DNA from: Nitrospirota bacterium
GTDB lineage: Bacteria > Nitrospirota > Nitrospiria > Nitrospirales > Nitrospiraceae
Assembly: GCA_013388555.1 (NCBI GenBank)
Contig: JACAFD010000172.1
Coordinates: forward strand, 1 to 32,923
DNA length: 32,923 nt
Direction: 5' to 3'
Of this stretch, positions 1 to 7,362 are shown piece after piece (position 1 is the stretch's first letter; every line of letters begins with the position of its first letter). The notes under the pieces were generated by a model. It searched no databases and was not told where the DNA came from. It saw nothing but the letters and a program-made list of their open reading frames with translations. A program made the translations under genes and the position numbers.

Positions 1-1134
1 CGTAACCGTGAATACTTCGAGCAGCGGCTCGTACGCAATATCCAATGGACATTGAAAGACCTCGGCGTCAGACGCGTCGAAAATCTGCGCAGCCGAATTC
101 GTGTCATCCTGCCTGACAGTGTTCCGGACCAGTCCCTGATCGACCGGCTCACCCGGATCTTCGGGATCGCCAATTTTTCAATGGCCCACGGGTTGCCGCT
201 CGACCTGGCCAAGCCGGACCTGGGAACGCTCAGCAAGGCCATCATTGAGTCCCTCGGATCGGAATCCTTCGCTACCTTTCGCGTATCGGCGAAACGAGCC
301 GACAAACGTTTGACCCTAACCTCCATGGAAGTCGCGCGGGACGTCGGCGCAGCCATCTGTAAAGGAACTGGGAAAACCGTCAGCCTGAAGGACCCCGACC
401 TCACGGTCTATCTCGAACTGCTTTCCAAGGAGGTCTATTACGCGATCAAAAAGATTCCGGGGCCGGGCGGGATGCCAGTGGGAGTCAGTGGAAAGGTCGC
501 TTGTTTGATCTCCGGAGGGATCGATTCGCCGGTCGCAGCCTATCGCATGATGAAGCGCGGGTGCCGGGCCCTCTTCATCCACTTCTCAGGCCGACCGCTC
601 GTCAGCCGTGCTTCGGAAGAGAAGGTCCGCGACCTCGTGCAGCTCCTCACGATCCATCAATACACGTCGAAACTCTATGTCATCCCCTTCGGAGAGATTC
701 AACGGGACATTGTAGCGGGCTCGCCGGCTCCCTATCGCGTGGTACTCTACCGCCGCGTCATGATCCGCATCGCACAGGAATTAGCTAGACGCGAGCACTG
801 TTGGGGGCTTGTCACGGGCGACAGCTTGGGACAGGTCGCCTCACAGACACCGGAGAACTTGACGGTCATCGAAGAGGCGGCAGAACTGCCCATCCTGCGC
901 CCGCTCATCGGCATGGACAAGGTGGAAATAACAGACCAGGCGCAACAGATTGGCAGCTTCACCGTTTCGATCGAGCCGGATCAAGACTGTTGCTCACTCT
1001 TCACCCCGCCACACCCCAGCACCAAAACCAGACTCGATGACATTCAGAAGGTCGAACGGATGTTTGATATTGGCGCGCTGGTGAAGCAGGGACTCGACAA
1101 GGCTGAGCTGTCCCAATTCACATTTCCTCTGTAG
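1..1134 (+). CDS. thiI: ThiI, tRNA 4-thiouridine synthase (5' end outside window)
   Basis: The reading frame is open from the first base, and the residues before the TTG at 52 (ending EQRLVRNIQWT) fit the ThiI N-terminal region, so the gene begins left of the window and 52 is not its start. Visible: the end of the ferredoxin-like region, a THUMP domain over about the first 160 residues, then the PP-loop ATP-binding motif SGGIDSPVA near visible residue 171, and a C-terminal part with DQDCCSLFTPPHP before the stop. There is no rhodanese domain, as in the short ThiI form of many bacteria. ThiI adenylates U8 of tRNA and inserts sulfur supplied by a cysteine desulfurase; it can also feed thiazole synthesis. 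The next gene is convergent. Identification is firm; only the extent of the missing N-terminus is unknown. Confidence 0.93.
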   Translation, partial: RNREYFEQRLVRNIQWTLKDLGVRRVENLRSRIRVILPDSVPDQSLIDRLTRIFGIANFSMAHGLPLDLAKPDLGTLSKAIIESLGSESFATFRVSAKRADKRLTLTSMEVARDVGAAICKGTGKTVSLKDPDLTVYLELLSKEVYYAIKKIPGPGGMPVGVSGKVACLISGGIDSPVAAYRMMKRGCRALFIHFSGRPLVSRASEEKVRDLVQLLTIHQYTSKLYVIPFGEIQRDIVAGSPAPYRVVLYRRVMIRIAQELARREHCWGLVTGDSLGQVASQTPENLTVIEEAAELPILRPLIGMDKVEITDQAQQIGSFTVSIEPDQDCCSLFTPPHPSTKTRLDDIQKVERMFDIGALVKQGLDKAELSQFTFPL

Positions 1135-1154
1135 CGTGATATTCGCTATTGTCC

Positions 1155-1718
1155 TCACTGCGGCTGAACCAGTTGAGCCTGTGCGAGTGCCTTTTCCTTC
1201 ACAAGTCGAAAATGCGATTCAAGATCTCTCCTCATCGCTAAAGCGATCACCCAATCCGGCATGGTCGAATCAACCTCGACAAGCAGCTCAAACTCAGCTT
1301 GTGTATGGACCCCTCCATCCATGGGGGAGAGTTTCCAGAACCGGCGGTACTGCTTGAAGTCACCCCCCTTCAATTCCGTCAGCAACCCGCTGGGCGGCAG
1401 GGTCCTCGTCTCACTCAAGAGGCGCCGTTCCCCCGGAAGCAGGGCATGATTGATCCGAATATCCGTGAACACTTTGCCGTCTTCCTCACGTATTTCCGCC
1501 ATCCGCATTCGTACGTCGAAGAGCTCAGGCCAATGGGCATAGTCGGTCAGGATTCGCCGAATGATCGCCGGTTCCACTGGGAAGAGAATCGTCGCAGTCG
1601 CCCGCACGCCGCCGGTGGGTTCTGTACGAACATCCAACACGACCGGCTCAGCTGCACGACTCCATCCGGTCCACGCAAGCACTAGGCAGCTCATGACGAT
1701 CATCGCACGCCACAACAT
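1155..1718 (-). CDS. Exported START/SRPBCC-like domain protein
   Basis: About 187 residues from the ATG chosen here. The N-terminus (MLWRAMIVMSCLVLAW then a W-S-R-AA-EP junction) looks like a signal peptide, so the protein is probably periplasmic. The remainder has the pattern of the SRPBCC/START fold: a strand-rich start, FPVEPAIIRRILTDYAHWPELF as the helix-turn that opens the lipid/polyketide cavity, and a long C-terminal helix (DWVIALAMRRDLESHFRLVKEKA). Proteins of this type bind hydrophobic ligands, but no ligand can be named. The frame stays open to 1820, but that extension runs through a 7-bp repeat array and is unlikely to be coding; ATG codons at 1739, 1703 and 1694 are alternatives. 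No clear Shine-Dalgarno was found. It is convergent with thiI, 20 bp apart. Confidence 0.72.
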   Translation of the reverse strand: MLWRAMIVMSCLVLAWTGWSRAAEPVVLDVRTEPTGGVRATATILFPVEPAIIRRILTDYAHWPELFDVRMRMAEIREEDGKVFTDIRINHALLPGERRLLSETRTLPPSGLLTELKGGDFKQYRRFWKLSPMDGGVHTQAEFELLVEVDSTMPDWVIALAMRRDLESHFRLVKEKALAQAQLVQPQ

Positions 1719-1762
1719 GGCGCAAGTATATAGACTCATTGAGTGCCAGGCGAGGACTATCA

Positions 1763-1853
1763 GTGAGACGTGAATTGTTAAATGCGAAACGTTTCGGAGG
1801 AAACGCGTTGGGCTGTCCACGTTTCACTTTTCACCTTTTACCTTTCACGGTTC
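1763..1853. repeat. Inverted array of degenerate 7-bp repeats
   Basis: From 1763 the sequence reads in exact 7-bp steps: GTGAGAC, GTGAATT, GTTAAAT, GCGAAAC. From 1819 it reads ACGTTTC, ACTTTTC, ACCTTTT, ACCTTTC, ACGGTTC, again in perfect register. The second block is roughly the reverse complement of the first (consensus GTGAAAC on one strand), so the two blocks of about 29-35 bp could form a hairpin around a 28-bp centre. It lies between the START-like gene and the secreted cysteine-rich gene. Confidence 0.7.
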
Positions 1854-1925
1854 TTGGGAGCATCCTGCTCATGCGTCGGACTCTGATTGACTCATCCAAA
1901 CATCTCTGTGCTACGATGCATCGTG

Positions 1926-2291
1926 ATGAAATATTGGTCCTTCCTGTTGCTCATGCTCATCGGGGTGTCCAGTCTCTCAGGAGCGGCTCACGCACAGCCT
2001 ATGGAAGATTCACGCGCCACGACGGAACAGTCTTGTAGTTTCGGCATGGCAAAGGGAGAGGGTTCGCAGAGCTGCCTCGTCCATTTCCCTACAGGCTGCC
2101 TTGTGGCTCATATCCCCGGAACCAACAAACCCTGGACGACCATCTCCAAGGGCGGAAAAACATCCTGCCGATTTGATGACAGGGCTACAGACTGGAAAAG
2201 CAAGATCACCGGTTCATGCGACCGTTGCCAATCTGACCATTGCTCGGTCCAGTTTGTCGTCCGCTTTGACTGCTCCCAGCAATCGCACTGA
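1926..2291 (+). CDS. Small secreted cysteine-rich protein, unknown function
   Basis: A 121-residue protein starting at ATG 1926; an upstream start at 1887 would only add residues ahead of the signal peptide. Residues 1-24 (MKYWSFLLLMLIGVSSLSGAAHA) form a standard Sec signal peptide with an AHA/QP cleavage site. The mature part of about 97 residues has eight cysteines, enough for four disulfides, including C-x2-C (SCDRC) near the end. No family is recognised. The pattern suggests a stable extracytoplasmic protein. It precedes queG by 58 bp on the same strand, but a repeat fragment lies between them, so co-transcription is uncertain. The start is chosen because it places the charged residue and hydrophobic core correctly for export. 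Confidence 0.6.
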   Translation: MKYWSFLLLMLIGVSSLSGAAHAQPMEDSRATTEQSCSFGMAKGEGSQSCLVHFPTGCLVAHIPGTNKPWTTISKGGKTSCRFDDRATDWKSKITGSCDRCQSDHCSVQFVVRFDCSQQSH

Positions 2292-2292
2292 C

Positions 2293-2318
2293 AGGATGCT
2301 GAAAAAGTCCGCCAGCGT
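2293..2318 (+). repeat. Fragment of the palindromic repeat family
   Basis: CAGGATGCTGAAAAAGTCC followed by GCCAGCG matches the end of the 128-bp element at 4814 (AGGTTGTTGAAAAAGTTC then GCCAGCG) with few changes. Only one end is present here, in the gap ahead of queG. Confidence 0.6.
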
Positions 2319-2349
2319 TAGAGGAAGGTTAAGGTTGAGGCTGGCCATC

Positions 2350-3378
2350 ATGTCCTTAGCTGAAACGATCAAGGCCGAAGCTCGATCCCTGGGTTTTGAG
2401 TCCGTAGGAATCAGCCGAGTCACCGATAGCGGGACACCTTCAGCCTTCAGCCTTCAGCCTGACTCTTCCCTTCCCGACCCCGCCGCCCCGTTATCCCATC
2501 GCTTGTTCAGCCGTCTCACAGAATGGCTCCGGCTGGGCTATCACGGCACGATGGCCTGGATGACACGCGATCCCAATCGTCGAAGCGATCCGCAATTGGT
2601 ATTGCCCGGATGCCGATCGATGGTATCTGTCGGCATGAACTACTACACAGACAACCGTGCGAACGAACAGCCTGGAATGGGGCGCATCGCCCGCTACGCC
2701 TGGGGAAAGGATTACCATACGGTGATGAGTAAGCGGCTCGCGCAACTCGAAGTAAAGATCGCAACCCTGGCACCAGGCGTCACCACGCGTGCCTACGTCG
2801 ATACAGGTCCGATTATGGAGAAGGCCTGGGCGCAGCAAGCCGGCCTCGGCTGGATCGGAAAACATTCCAATCTCGTATCGGCCGAATGCGGCTCATGGCT
2901 CCTGCTCGGGGAAATTCTGACGACTCTGGATCTGGAACCGGATGAGCCGGGCACAGATCTGTGTGGAAGTTGTACCCTTTGTATTCAGGCCTGCCCGACC
3001 GGCGCCATCGTCGAACCTTACGTCGTCGATGCCCGACTCTGTATCTCTTACTTGACCATCGAACTGCGCGGCGACCGCGCGGCTATCCCTGACGATCTCG
3101 CTTCTCAAATGGGCAATCGCATTTTCGGCTGCGACGATTGCCTGGATATCTGTCCCTTCAACCTTCGGGCAGACGCGACGAATGAACCAGCCTTTACCCC
3201 TACCCCTTTGTCCCTCGCTCCCAGCCTCAACACTCTGGCCGAGGTCAGCGATGAAAACTTTGCCAGTTCGTTCAGGGAGAGTCCCCTCAAACGAGCCAAA
3301 CGGAACGGTCTCCTTCGAAATGTGGGGATTGCAGAGGAAAACCTCCGCCGACAGACAGGGGGCCGAGCCTCCCAATAG
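2350..3378 (+). CDS. queG: QueG, epoxyqueuosine reductase
   Basis: A 342-residue protein. QueG is the cobalamin-dependent iron-sulfur enzyme that reduces epoxyqueuosine to queuosine at position 34 of GUN-anticodon tRNAs, in the cytoplasm. The N-terminal DUF1730 part includes YVDTGPIMEKAWAQQAGLGWIGK, which carries the conserved Asp and substrate-pocket residues. It is followed by two [4Fe-4S] cluster motifs, CGSCTLCIQACP near residue 208 and CDDCLDICPFN near residue 261. The ATG at 2350 is chosen because homology begins with LAETIKAEARSLGFESVGI; the frame is open back to 2101 but that part overlaps the previous gene. Oddity: residues about 30-36 are encoded by a 7-bp tandem repeat and seem to be an insertion in the N-terminal region. 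The length is typical of shorter QueG proteins. Confidence 0.92.
   Translation: MSLAETIKAEARSLGFESVGISRVTDSGTPSAFSLQPDSSLPDPAAPLSHRLFSRLTEWLRLGYHGTMAWMTRDPNRRSDPQLVLPGCRSMVSVGMNYYTDNRANEQPGMGRIARYAWGKDYHTVMSKRLAQLEVKIATLAPGVTTRAYVDTGPIMEKAWAQQAGLGWIGKHSNLVSAECGSWLLLGEILTTLDLEPDEPGTDLCGSCTLCIQACPTGAIVEPYVVDARLCISYLTIELRGDRAAIPDDLASQMGNRIFGCDDCLDICPFNLRADATNEPAFTPTPLSLAPSLNTLAEVSDENFASSFRESPLKRAKRNGLLRNVGIAEENLRRQTGGRASQ
2437..2460 (+). repeat. 7-bp tandem repeat inside queG
   Basis: CCTTCAG occurs three times in succession plus CCT. Because the unit is not a multiple of three, loss or gain of one unit would shift the queG frame about 30 codons in. Confidence 0.85.
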
Positions 3379-3458
3379 CCCCCCCTTCTTTCTTGCCGGG
3401 AAGAGGAGTACGCTGTTTCCAATACTTAGGGTGGTTCGCGCAGGGAGGCTTGAACAAC

Positions 3459-4814
3459 ATGCGCCCTCCGATCTTGCTGCTCATCTCGGCCGATCCGTTG
3501 GCCAGACCGTTGCTCGAGCAAGCCCTCGACCAGCGCCGCGCCACAATCCTCGCTGCTACCACGACCGAAGAGGGTCTGCGCATCCTGAAAGACCAGGCAG
3601 ACATCGTACTCGTCCTGTGCGATGAAAGCCAAGGACGGATTGCCAGCCAGGTGATCCTGTCTCAGGCCCGACGTGTCACTCACAATCTTCCTGTGATTAT
3701 CCTCGCAACAGACGGATCAGCAAAAGCCGCGGTCGAGGCGTTACACCGAGGTGCCAGCGACTACCTTGCGCAACCGGTCACGGCAAAAGACCTCCGGACT
3801 GCTATCCGCAACACCCGCGCGTTAGAAGCGCCAGAGTCCCCAATTCGGCTGGGGCAGCCCTCAGCATTTAACCAAATTATCAGCCAGTCGCCTCAGATGA
3901 AACTACTGAAACATCTGGCAGCCGAAGTCGCCCAAACCGAGGCGACTGTACTCATCACCGGCGAAAGCGGCACCGGGAAAGAACTGTTTGCCCAGGGCAT
4001 CCATGCCTCCAGCCCCCGGTCCCAAGGCCCCTTCGTGGCGCTCAATTGCGCCGGTATTCCCGAGCACCTCATCGAATCTGAATTGTTCGGCTATCAGCGC
4101 GGCGCTTTTACCGATGCGAAGCGGGCCAAACCGGGACGATTCCAGCTCGCGGAAGGAGGCTCGCTCTTCCTTGACGAAATTGGTGAACTGAGCCCTTCTG
4201 CGCAGGCGAAACTCTTACGCGTCCTGGAGAGTCGGCAGGTCGATCCGCTAGGCGATACTCACACCATCCATGTCGACATTCGTGTGATTGCAGCTACCAA
4301 CGAAGATTTGCCGGCACAGATCAAAGCCGGGCGATTCCGTCTGGATCTCTATTATCGGTTGAACGTTTACCAACTGCGCATCCCTCCGCTCCGCGAACGA
4401 CCCGAAGATATCGAACCGATCCTGATATCGTTCCTGGAGATCGCCCGACGAGATCATGGTTGTCGCATCAAGGGCATTGCCCCGGCCGCGCTGACCATCT
4501 TGCAGAATCACGACTGGCCGGGCAATGTGCGCGAGCTGCACAACGTGGTCGAAGGGCTCACGATCACCTGCAAGGATGAGACGATACAATCGGACCACCT
4601 CCCTGCCTTTCTGCGAAACACCCCTTCGGCGGGATCGAACAGAGAGATTGATCACACCTCGCTCTTGGCCTTCGGCCTCTCGGCTCAGGAGCTGGAAAAG
4701 AAACTGTTACAGGAAGCGCTGCAACGCACAGGCGGCAACATATCCGAAGCCAGCCGACTCCTCAAGATTACCCGCAACACACTCAGATATCGCATGGCGA
4801 AGTACCACCTCTAG
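3459..4814 (+). CDS. Sigma-54-dependent transcriptional activator with degenerate receiver
   Basis: A 451-residue NtrC-type regulator. The start at 3459 has GGGAGG about 10 bases upstream. Residues 1-125 have the receiver-domain shape, but the residues needed for phosphorylation are missing: the acidic pair region reads ILLLISADP, the site where the phosphoacceptor Asp is expected falls in VLVLCDESQG out of register, and the conserved KP reads AQP. The central AAA+ domain is complete: Walker A GESGTGKE (about 168), the sigma-54 contact loop GAFTDA (about 215), Walker B SLFLDEIGEL (about 236) and a DWPGNVREL sensor segment. The C-terminus has a Fis-type helix-turn-helix (ISEASRLLKITRNTLRYRM). 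It should open sigma-54 promoters without conventional phosphorylation. No partner kinase is adjacent and the target genes are unknown. Confidence 0.92.
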   Translation: MRPPILLLISADPLARPLLEQALDQRRATILAATTTEEGLRILKDQADIVLVLCDESQGRIASQVILSQARRVTHNLPVIILATDGSAKAAVEALHRGASDYLAQPVTAKDLRTAIRNTRALEAPESPIRLGQPSAFNQIISQSPQMKLLKHLAAEVAQTEATVLITGESGTGKELFAQGIHASSPRSQGPFVALNCAGIPEHLIESELFGYQRGAFTDAKRAKPGRFQLAEGGSLFLDEIGELSPSAQAKLLRVLESRQVDPLGDTHTIHVDIRVIAATNEDLPAQIKAGRFRLDLYYRLNVYQLRIPPLRERPEDIEPILISFLEIARRDHGCRIKGIAPAALTILQNHDWPGNVRELHNVVEGLTITCKDETIQSDHLPAFLRNTPSAGSNREIDHTSLLAFGLSAQELEKKLLQEALQRTGGNISEASRLLKITRNTLRYRMAKYHL

Positions 4815-4941
4815 CAGGTTGTTGAAAAAGTTCGCCAGCGGCGTTCTCAGCTCGCAAGAATCCTCAACGTACCCCAGAGGGTACGCCTCCGGTTCTTGCT
4901 CCGCCTGCGGCCTTGCTGAACGATCTTTTTGAACAGCCTGC
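4814..4941. repeat. Palindromic intergenic element, copy 1
   Basis: Ends are inverted repeats: GCAGGTTGTTGAAAAAGTTCG on the left and, read on the other strand, GCAGGCTGTTCAAAAAGATCG on the right. At the centre is a hairpin CGTACCC-CAGA-GGGTACG (4868-4885). The reverse complement matches the element at 16715-16837 in the segments CAGCAAGGCCGCAGGCG, GAGGCGTACCCTCTGGG and TACGTTGA. It has no coding capacity and begins at the stop of the sigma-54 regulator, so it may also end transcription. It resembles a MITE or large REP-type element. Confidence 0.8.
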
Positions 4942-5147
4942 CCATGAAAATGTTGAAACAGGCCCCCAACTTTGTTCTCGACTCGACACAATCATCAACA
5001 TCATCAGATTCCTTTGGCCTTCACCTAAGCTAAGCCTCAGCCTTCCATGATAGCCGGCAACTTTTTCAGCATTCTGTTGGGGGTCGCCCTTGTCTTCCAC
5101 TGTCTGCTTATCTAAAATGATCCATCTTGCAGGGCTGAGGGGGGAAA
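4942..5147. other. Non-coding gap with two more repeat fragments
   Basis: No gene is supported here. The segment 4950-4986, read on the minus strand, contains GAGTCGAGAACAAAGTTGGG then a TGTTTCAACAT end, which matches the right half of the element copy at 16715 (GAGCCGAGAACGAAGCTGGG, then TTTTCAGCATCC). The segment 5053-5076 contains CGGCAACTTTTTCAGCATTC, again an element end. Together with copy 1 this makes a nest of element remnants. Confidence 0.55.
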
Positions 5148-5420
5148 ATGGTGAAGGGTCTACGGTTCGAGCGAATCGGAAAAAACCGCTACTATAATGT
5201 GGTTTTCCATATGGGGAGCAGCTATGTGCCAGTCAGCGACGAAACGCTGGAAGAACTCAAAGCCCAAAGTCTACTCCCGGTCGAGCGGTTTCTCGACTTC
5301 TTGATCGACCGCGTCGGCTACTCCTCCTACCTCAAAGAGCAGATCCGTGCAGAACTCAAAGCCTCCGGCGATCCGGTGACGCAGATAACAGTGCTTCAAG
5401 GCGCCATCCGCGACCTGTAA
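5148..5420 (+). CDS. Hypothetical protein, 90 aa
   Basis: Preceded by a purine-rich ribosome binding site (GAGGGGGGAAA directly before ATG). The protein is soluble and charged, with a short strand-rich N-terminus (RFERIGKNRYYNVVFHMGSSYVPV) followed by helices (VERFLDFLIDRVGYSSYLKEQIRAELKAS) and no cysteine clusters, signal peptide or membrane segment. I do not recognise a family. Codon use and the good ribosome binding site argue it is real. It is isolated between repeat fragments, with the next gene convergent. Confidence 0.6.
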   Translation: MVKGLRFERIGKNRYYNVVFHMGSSYVPVSDETLEELKAQSLLPVERFLDFLIDRVGYSSYLKEQIRAELKASGDPVTQITVLQGAIRDL

Positions 5421-5422
5421 TC

Positions 5423-5459
5423 GGTTGCTGAAACAGGCGCCCAACTCGCTCTCGTCTCC
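5423..5459. repeat. Half copy of the palindromic element family
   Basis: GGTTGCTGAAACAGGCGCCC then AACTCGCTCTCG closely follows the segment at 4950-4986 (TGTTGAAACAGGCCCCC then AACTTTGTTCTCG), so these are two related half-elements flanking the 90-aa gene. Confidence 0.6.
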
Positions 5460-5492
5460 ACCAGCTTTTCCAAAGTCAGCTCGACGCGGATG

Positions 5493-6041
5493 TTAGATTC
5501 GTTTACAACGCCACCATGATTGCACACTCAATGGATTCGTGTGGTGTGGCGCAGTCACTGGCTTTGCACCCTTTGGGATACCACGGCTAGTCCAATAGGC
5601 CAACGGTTTCATGAGCTTCGTTGTGCCAGAAATGTTGGAAAGTCTTTTCCAAAACTTGTGATCGTAGGTCAGCGCGAAATCCAATCTAAGCTCTTCCGCC
5701 TCGGCAAGAATCCGACAATCATCGGGGTTCGGATGATACGCCTCGAATTGCGCGGCTCTGGCTTGAACAGCGGCCAGGTCTCGAACGGGATATTCAAGAA
5801 ACAATGTACTCATGAAACTCTCGTGAAATTCACGCCGATCGATATTTCGAATGTTGCTTACTTCAGAGATAACGGTCTCCGTAAGAATGAAAGTCCCCGG
5901 TGTGTAGAACCAGGACCGTAGAAGCGCCTTCTTCTCCTCTGCCAGCAAATCGGTTGGTTCACTAATGCCCGCTATTGCGTCAAGTAGGTATGAGAGACAT
6001 TGCGAGTCGAGGCCTACGTGCGGTCCGTTTGTACGCTTCAT
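5493..6041 (-). CDS. PIN-domain-like protein (putative ribonuclease)
   Basis: About 182 residues from the ATG at 6041; the frame extends to 6095 without a better start. The pattern of a PIN domain is visible: GLDSQCLSYLLDAI supplies the first acidic residue after the first strand, TETVISEV the conserved Glu, and NPDDCRILAEAEELRLDFALTYDHKFWKRL the later two Asp residues. PIN domains are Mg-dependent RNases, often VapC-type toxins. No antitoxin gene is seen on either side, so this may be an orphan or a protein with another RNA-processing role. The C-terminal tail of about 35 residues after LMKPLAYWTSRG is not typical of VapC. The N-terminal region is 14-20 residues longer than minimal PIN toxins. 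Confidence 0.6.
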   Translation of the reverse strand: MKRTNGPHVGLDSQCLSYLLDAIAGISEPTDLLAEEKKALLRSWFYTPGTFILTETVISEVSNIRNIDRREFHESFMSTLFLEYPVRDLAAVQARAAQFEAYHPNPDDCRILAEAEELRLDFALTYDHKFWKRLSNISGTTKLMKPLAYWTSRGIPKGAKPVTAPHHTNPLSVQSWWRCKRI

Positions 6042-6210
6042 GGCGAATTTAGCTACTGAACATACGGACCGACATATCCGGCTCCATGAATCCAAACAGA
6101 ATTGGCTCGAGACTTCCTACAAATATTCCTTCCAAGCTCGCTTGTATCTCCCCTCAAGGGGTGGCCTGGCTTGGTCCCCGACTGCGCGCCTTCTTCTTTC
6201 CCCCACCACA

Positions 6211-6307
6211 GAGGGTCTGAGGCTTCCTTCTTCGACTGCGCGCATCGAGGGACCACCGTTTCATCGTGGGGCCTCTGCGAGCAAGGAAGAAGGAGCCTCA
6301 GACCCTC
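6211..6307. repeat. Long imperfect hairpin at the end of the TPR gene
   Basis: The arms GAGGGTCTGAGGC plus TTCCTTCTTC (6211-6233) and their reverse complement (6283-6307) pair over about 23 bp with one bulge. Inside, CGCA/TGCG, GAGG/CCTC and CCAC/GTGG pair in order, giving a stem-loop of 97 bases that reaches the TPR stop codon. There is no clear U-tract, so it may act as a terminator, an RNA-stabilising hairpin or a REP-like element. Confidence 0.7.
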
Positions 6308-7343
6308 AATCCGCCATTTGGCCTTCTTGGAAAAGCTGATTCAGAATCGCGTTTTTCATTTCGGGATCTTTGTAGTACTTGAGCGCCTTTGTAAAATTGT
6401 CCATTGCACTCTCTCGTTTCCCCTTTTGGGAATAATACTCGGCAATGCCATGGTAGGCCCGAGGATCTTCGGCGTTGGATTTGAGGGCGCGATTGAAGGA
6501 TTCGTAGGCGGTCTGCATCTGTTGTTTGCCCAGCGCCAGCCAGCCGATCGCCGAGTGCGCCGGACCGAAATTCGGATCGGCGATAAGAGCCGCGTCATAC
6601 TCCTTCTGTGCAAGATCCTGACGGCCTCTCGTTTCGTAGAGGCCCCCCAGCGCAAAATGTACTGCTGCGTCCTTGGGGTTCAGGCGCAGTGCCTCCTTGT
6701 AGGATTGCAAGGCAGGCTCCAACTTGCCCTGCTCGACGAGCGCGCAGGCGAGGTTGGCATGCGCCACCGGGTCGTTGGGACGCAACTTGATCACTTCGCG
6801 ATATTGGGGAATCGCCATCTCCAGTCGTCCTTGCTCTTGATAGGACACACCCAAATTAATCCGCGCAGGCGCATAGGAAGGATCGAGTTGCACGGCCTCG
6901 CGGTATTCCTTGACAGCCATTTCACGGTGGTTGGCCCGCTCGTGAATCTGGGCAAGAAAATAATGAGGGTGGGCGGACTCCGGGCCGAGGTTGATCGCCT
7001 TCTTGTAACATGCAATCGACTGTTCCGACTGGCCTGATTGGGCGAGGAATAACCCCATCACGAGATGGGCGTTGGCCCGCTCAGACTGCCGAGAGACAAA
7101 TCCCTCAATCCATGCTTTGATTTGGGCAATGTCTTCTGATTCTTGCAGGCACTTCGCGTGCGTGTTCCAGGCTTCGGCGAACTCCCCACGGAGCAGATGG
7201 ATCACGTTCAGAGCAAACTGGGGTCGAGGATCCCTGTCTGTGCCGCTGGGGAGATGGCGGGCCCAGGCCAGTGCTGCCTGTTGCGCCCGATCCCACTGGC
7301 CTTCCAACAGCGCTGTTTCACACTGTGCTTGGTAGTCGATCAT
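6306..7343 (-). CDS. Tetratricopeptide repeat protein
   Basis: 345 residues from the ATG at 7343 (MIDYQAQCETALLEGQWDRA). From about residue 105 onward there are seven or so consecutive 34-residue TPR units, e.g. AHLVMGLFLAQSGQSEQSIA, PHYFLAQIHERANHREMAVK, ARINLGVSYQEQGRLEMAIP, AHANLACALVEQGKLEPALQ and VHFALGGLYETRGRQDLAQK. TPR arrays are protein-binding scaffolds; no catalytic domain is present, nor a signal peptide from this start. It begins 19 bp after the thyX-like stop and is probably co-transcribed with it. The frame is open upstream to 7439 inside thyX, but the shorter start fits the repeat boundary. No convincing Shine-Dalgarno is visible. The partner protein is unknown. Confidence 0.85.
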   Translation of the reverse strand: MIDYQAQCETALLEGQWDRAQQAALAWARHLPSGTDRDPRPQFALNVIHLLRGEFAEAWNTHAKCLQESEDIAQIKAWIEGFVSRQSERANAHLVMGLFLAQSGQSEQSIACYKKAINLGPESAHPHYFLAQIHERANHREMAVKEYREAVQLDPSYAPARINLGVSYQEQGRLEMAIPQYREVIKLRPNDPVAHANLACALVEQGKLEPALQSYKEALRLNPKDAAVHFALGGLYETRGRQDLAQKEYDAALIADPNFGPAHSAIGWLALGKQQMQTAYESFNRALKSNAEDPRAYHGIAEYYSQKGKRESAMDNFTKALKYYKDPEMKNAILNQLFQEGQMAD

Positions 7344-7362
7344 CGGGATCGGTCGTTGCTGA

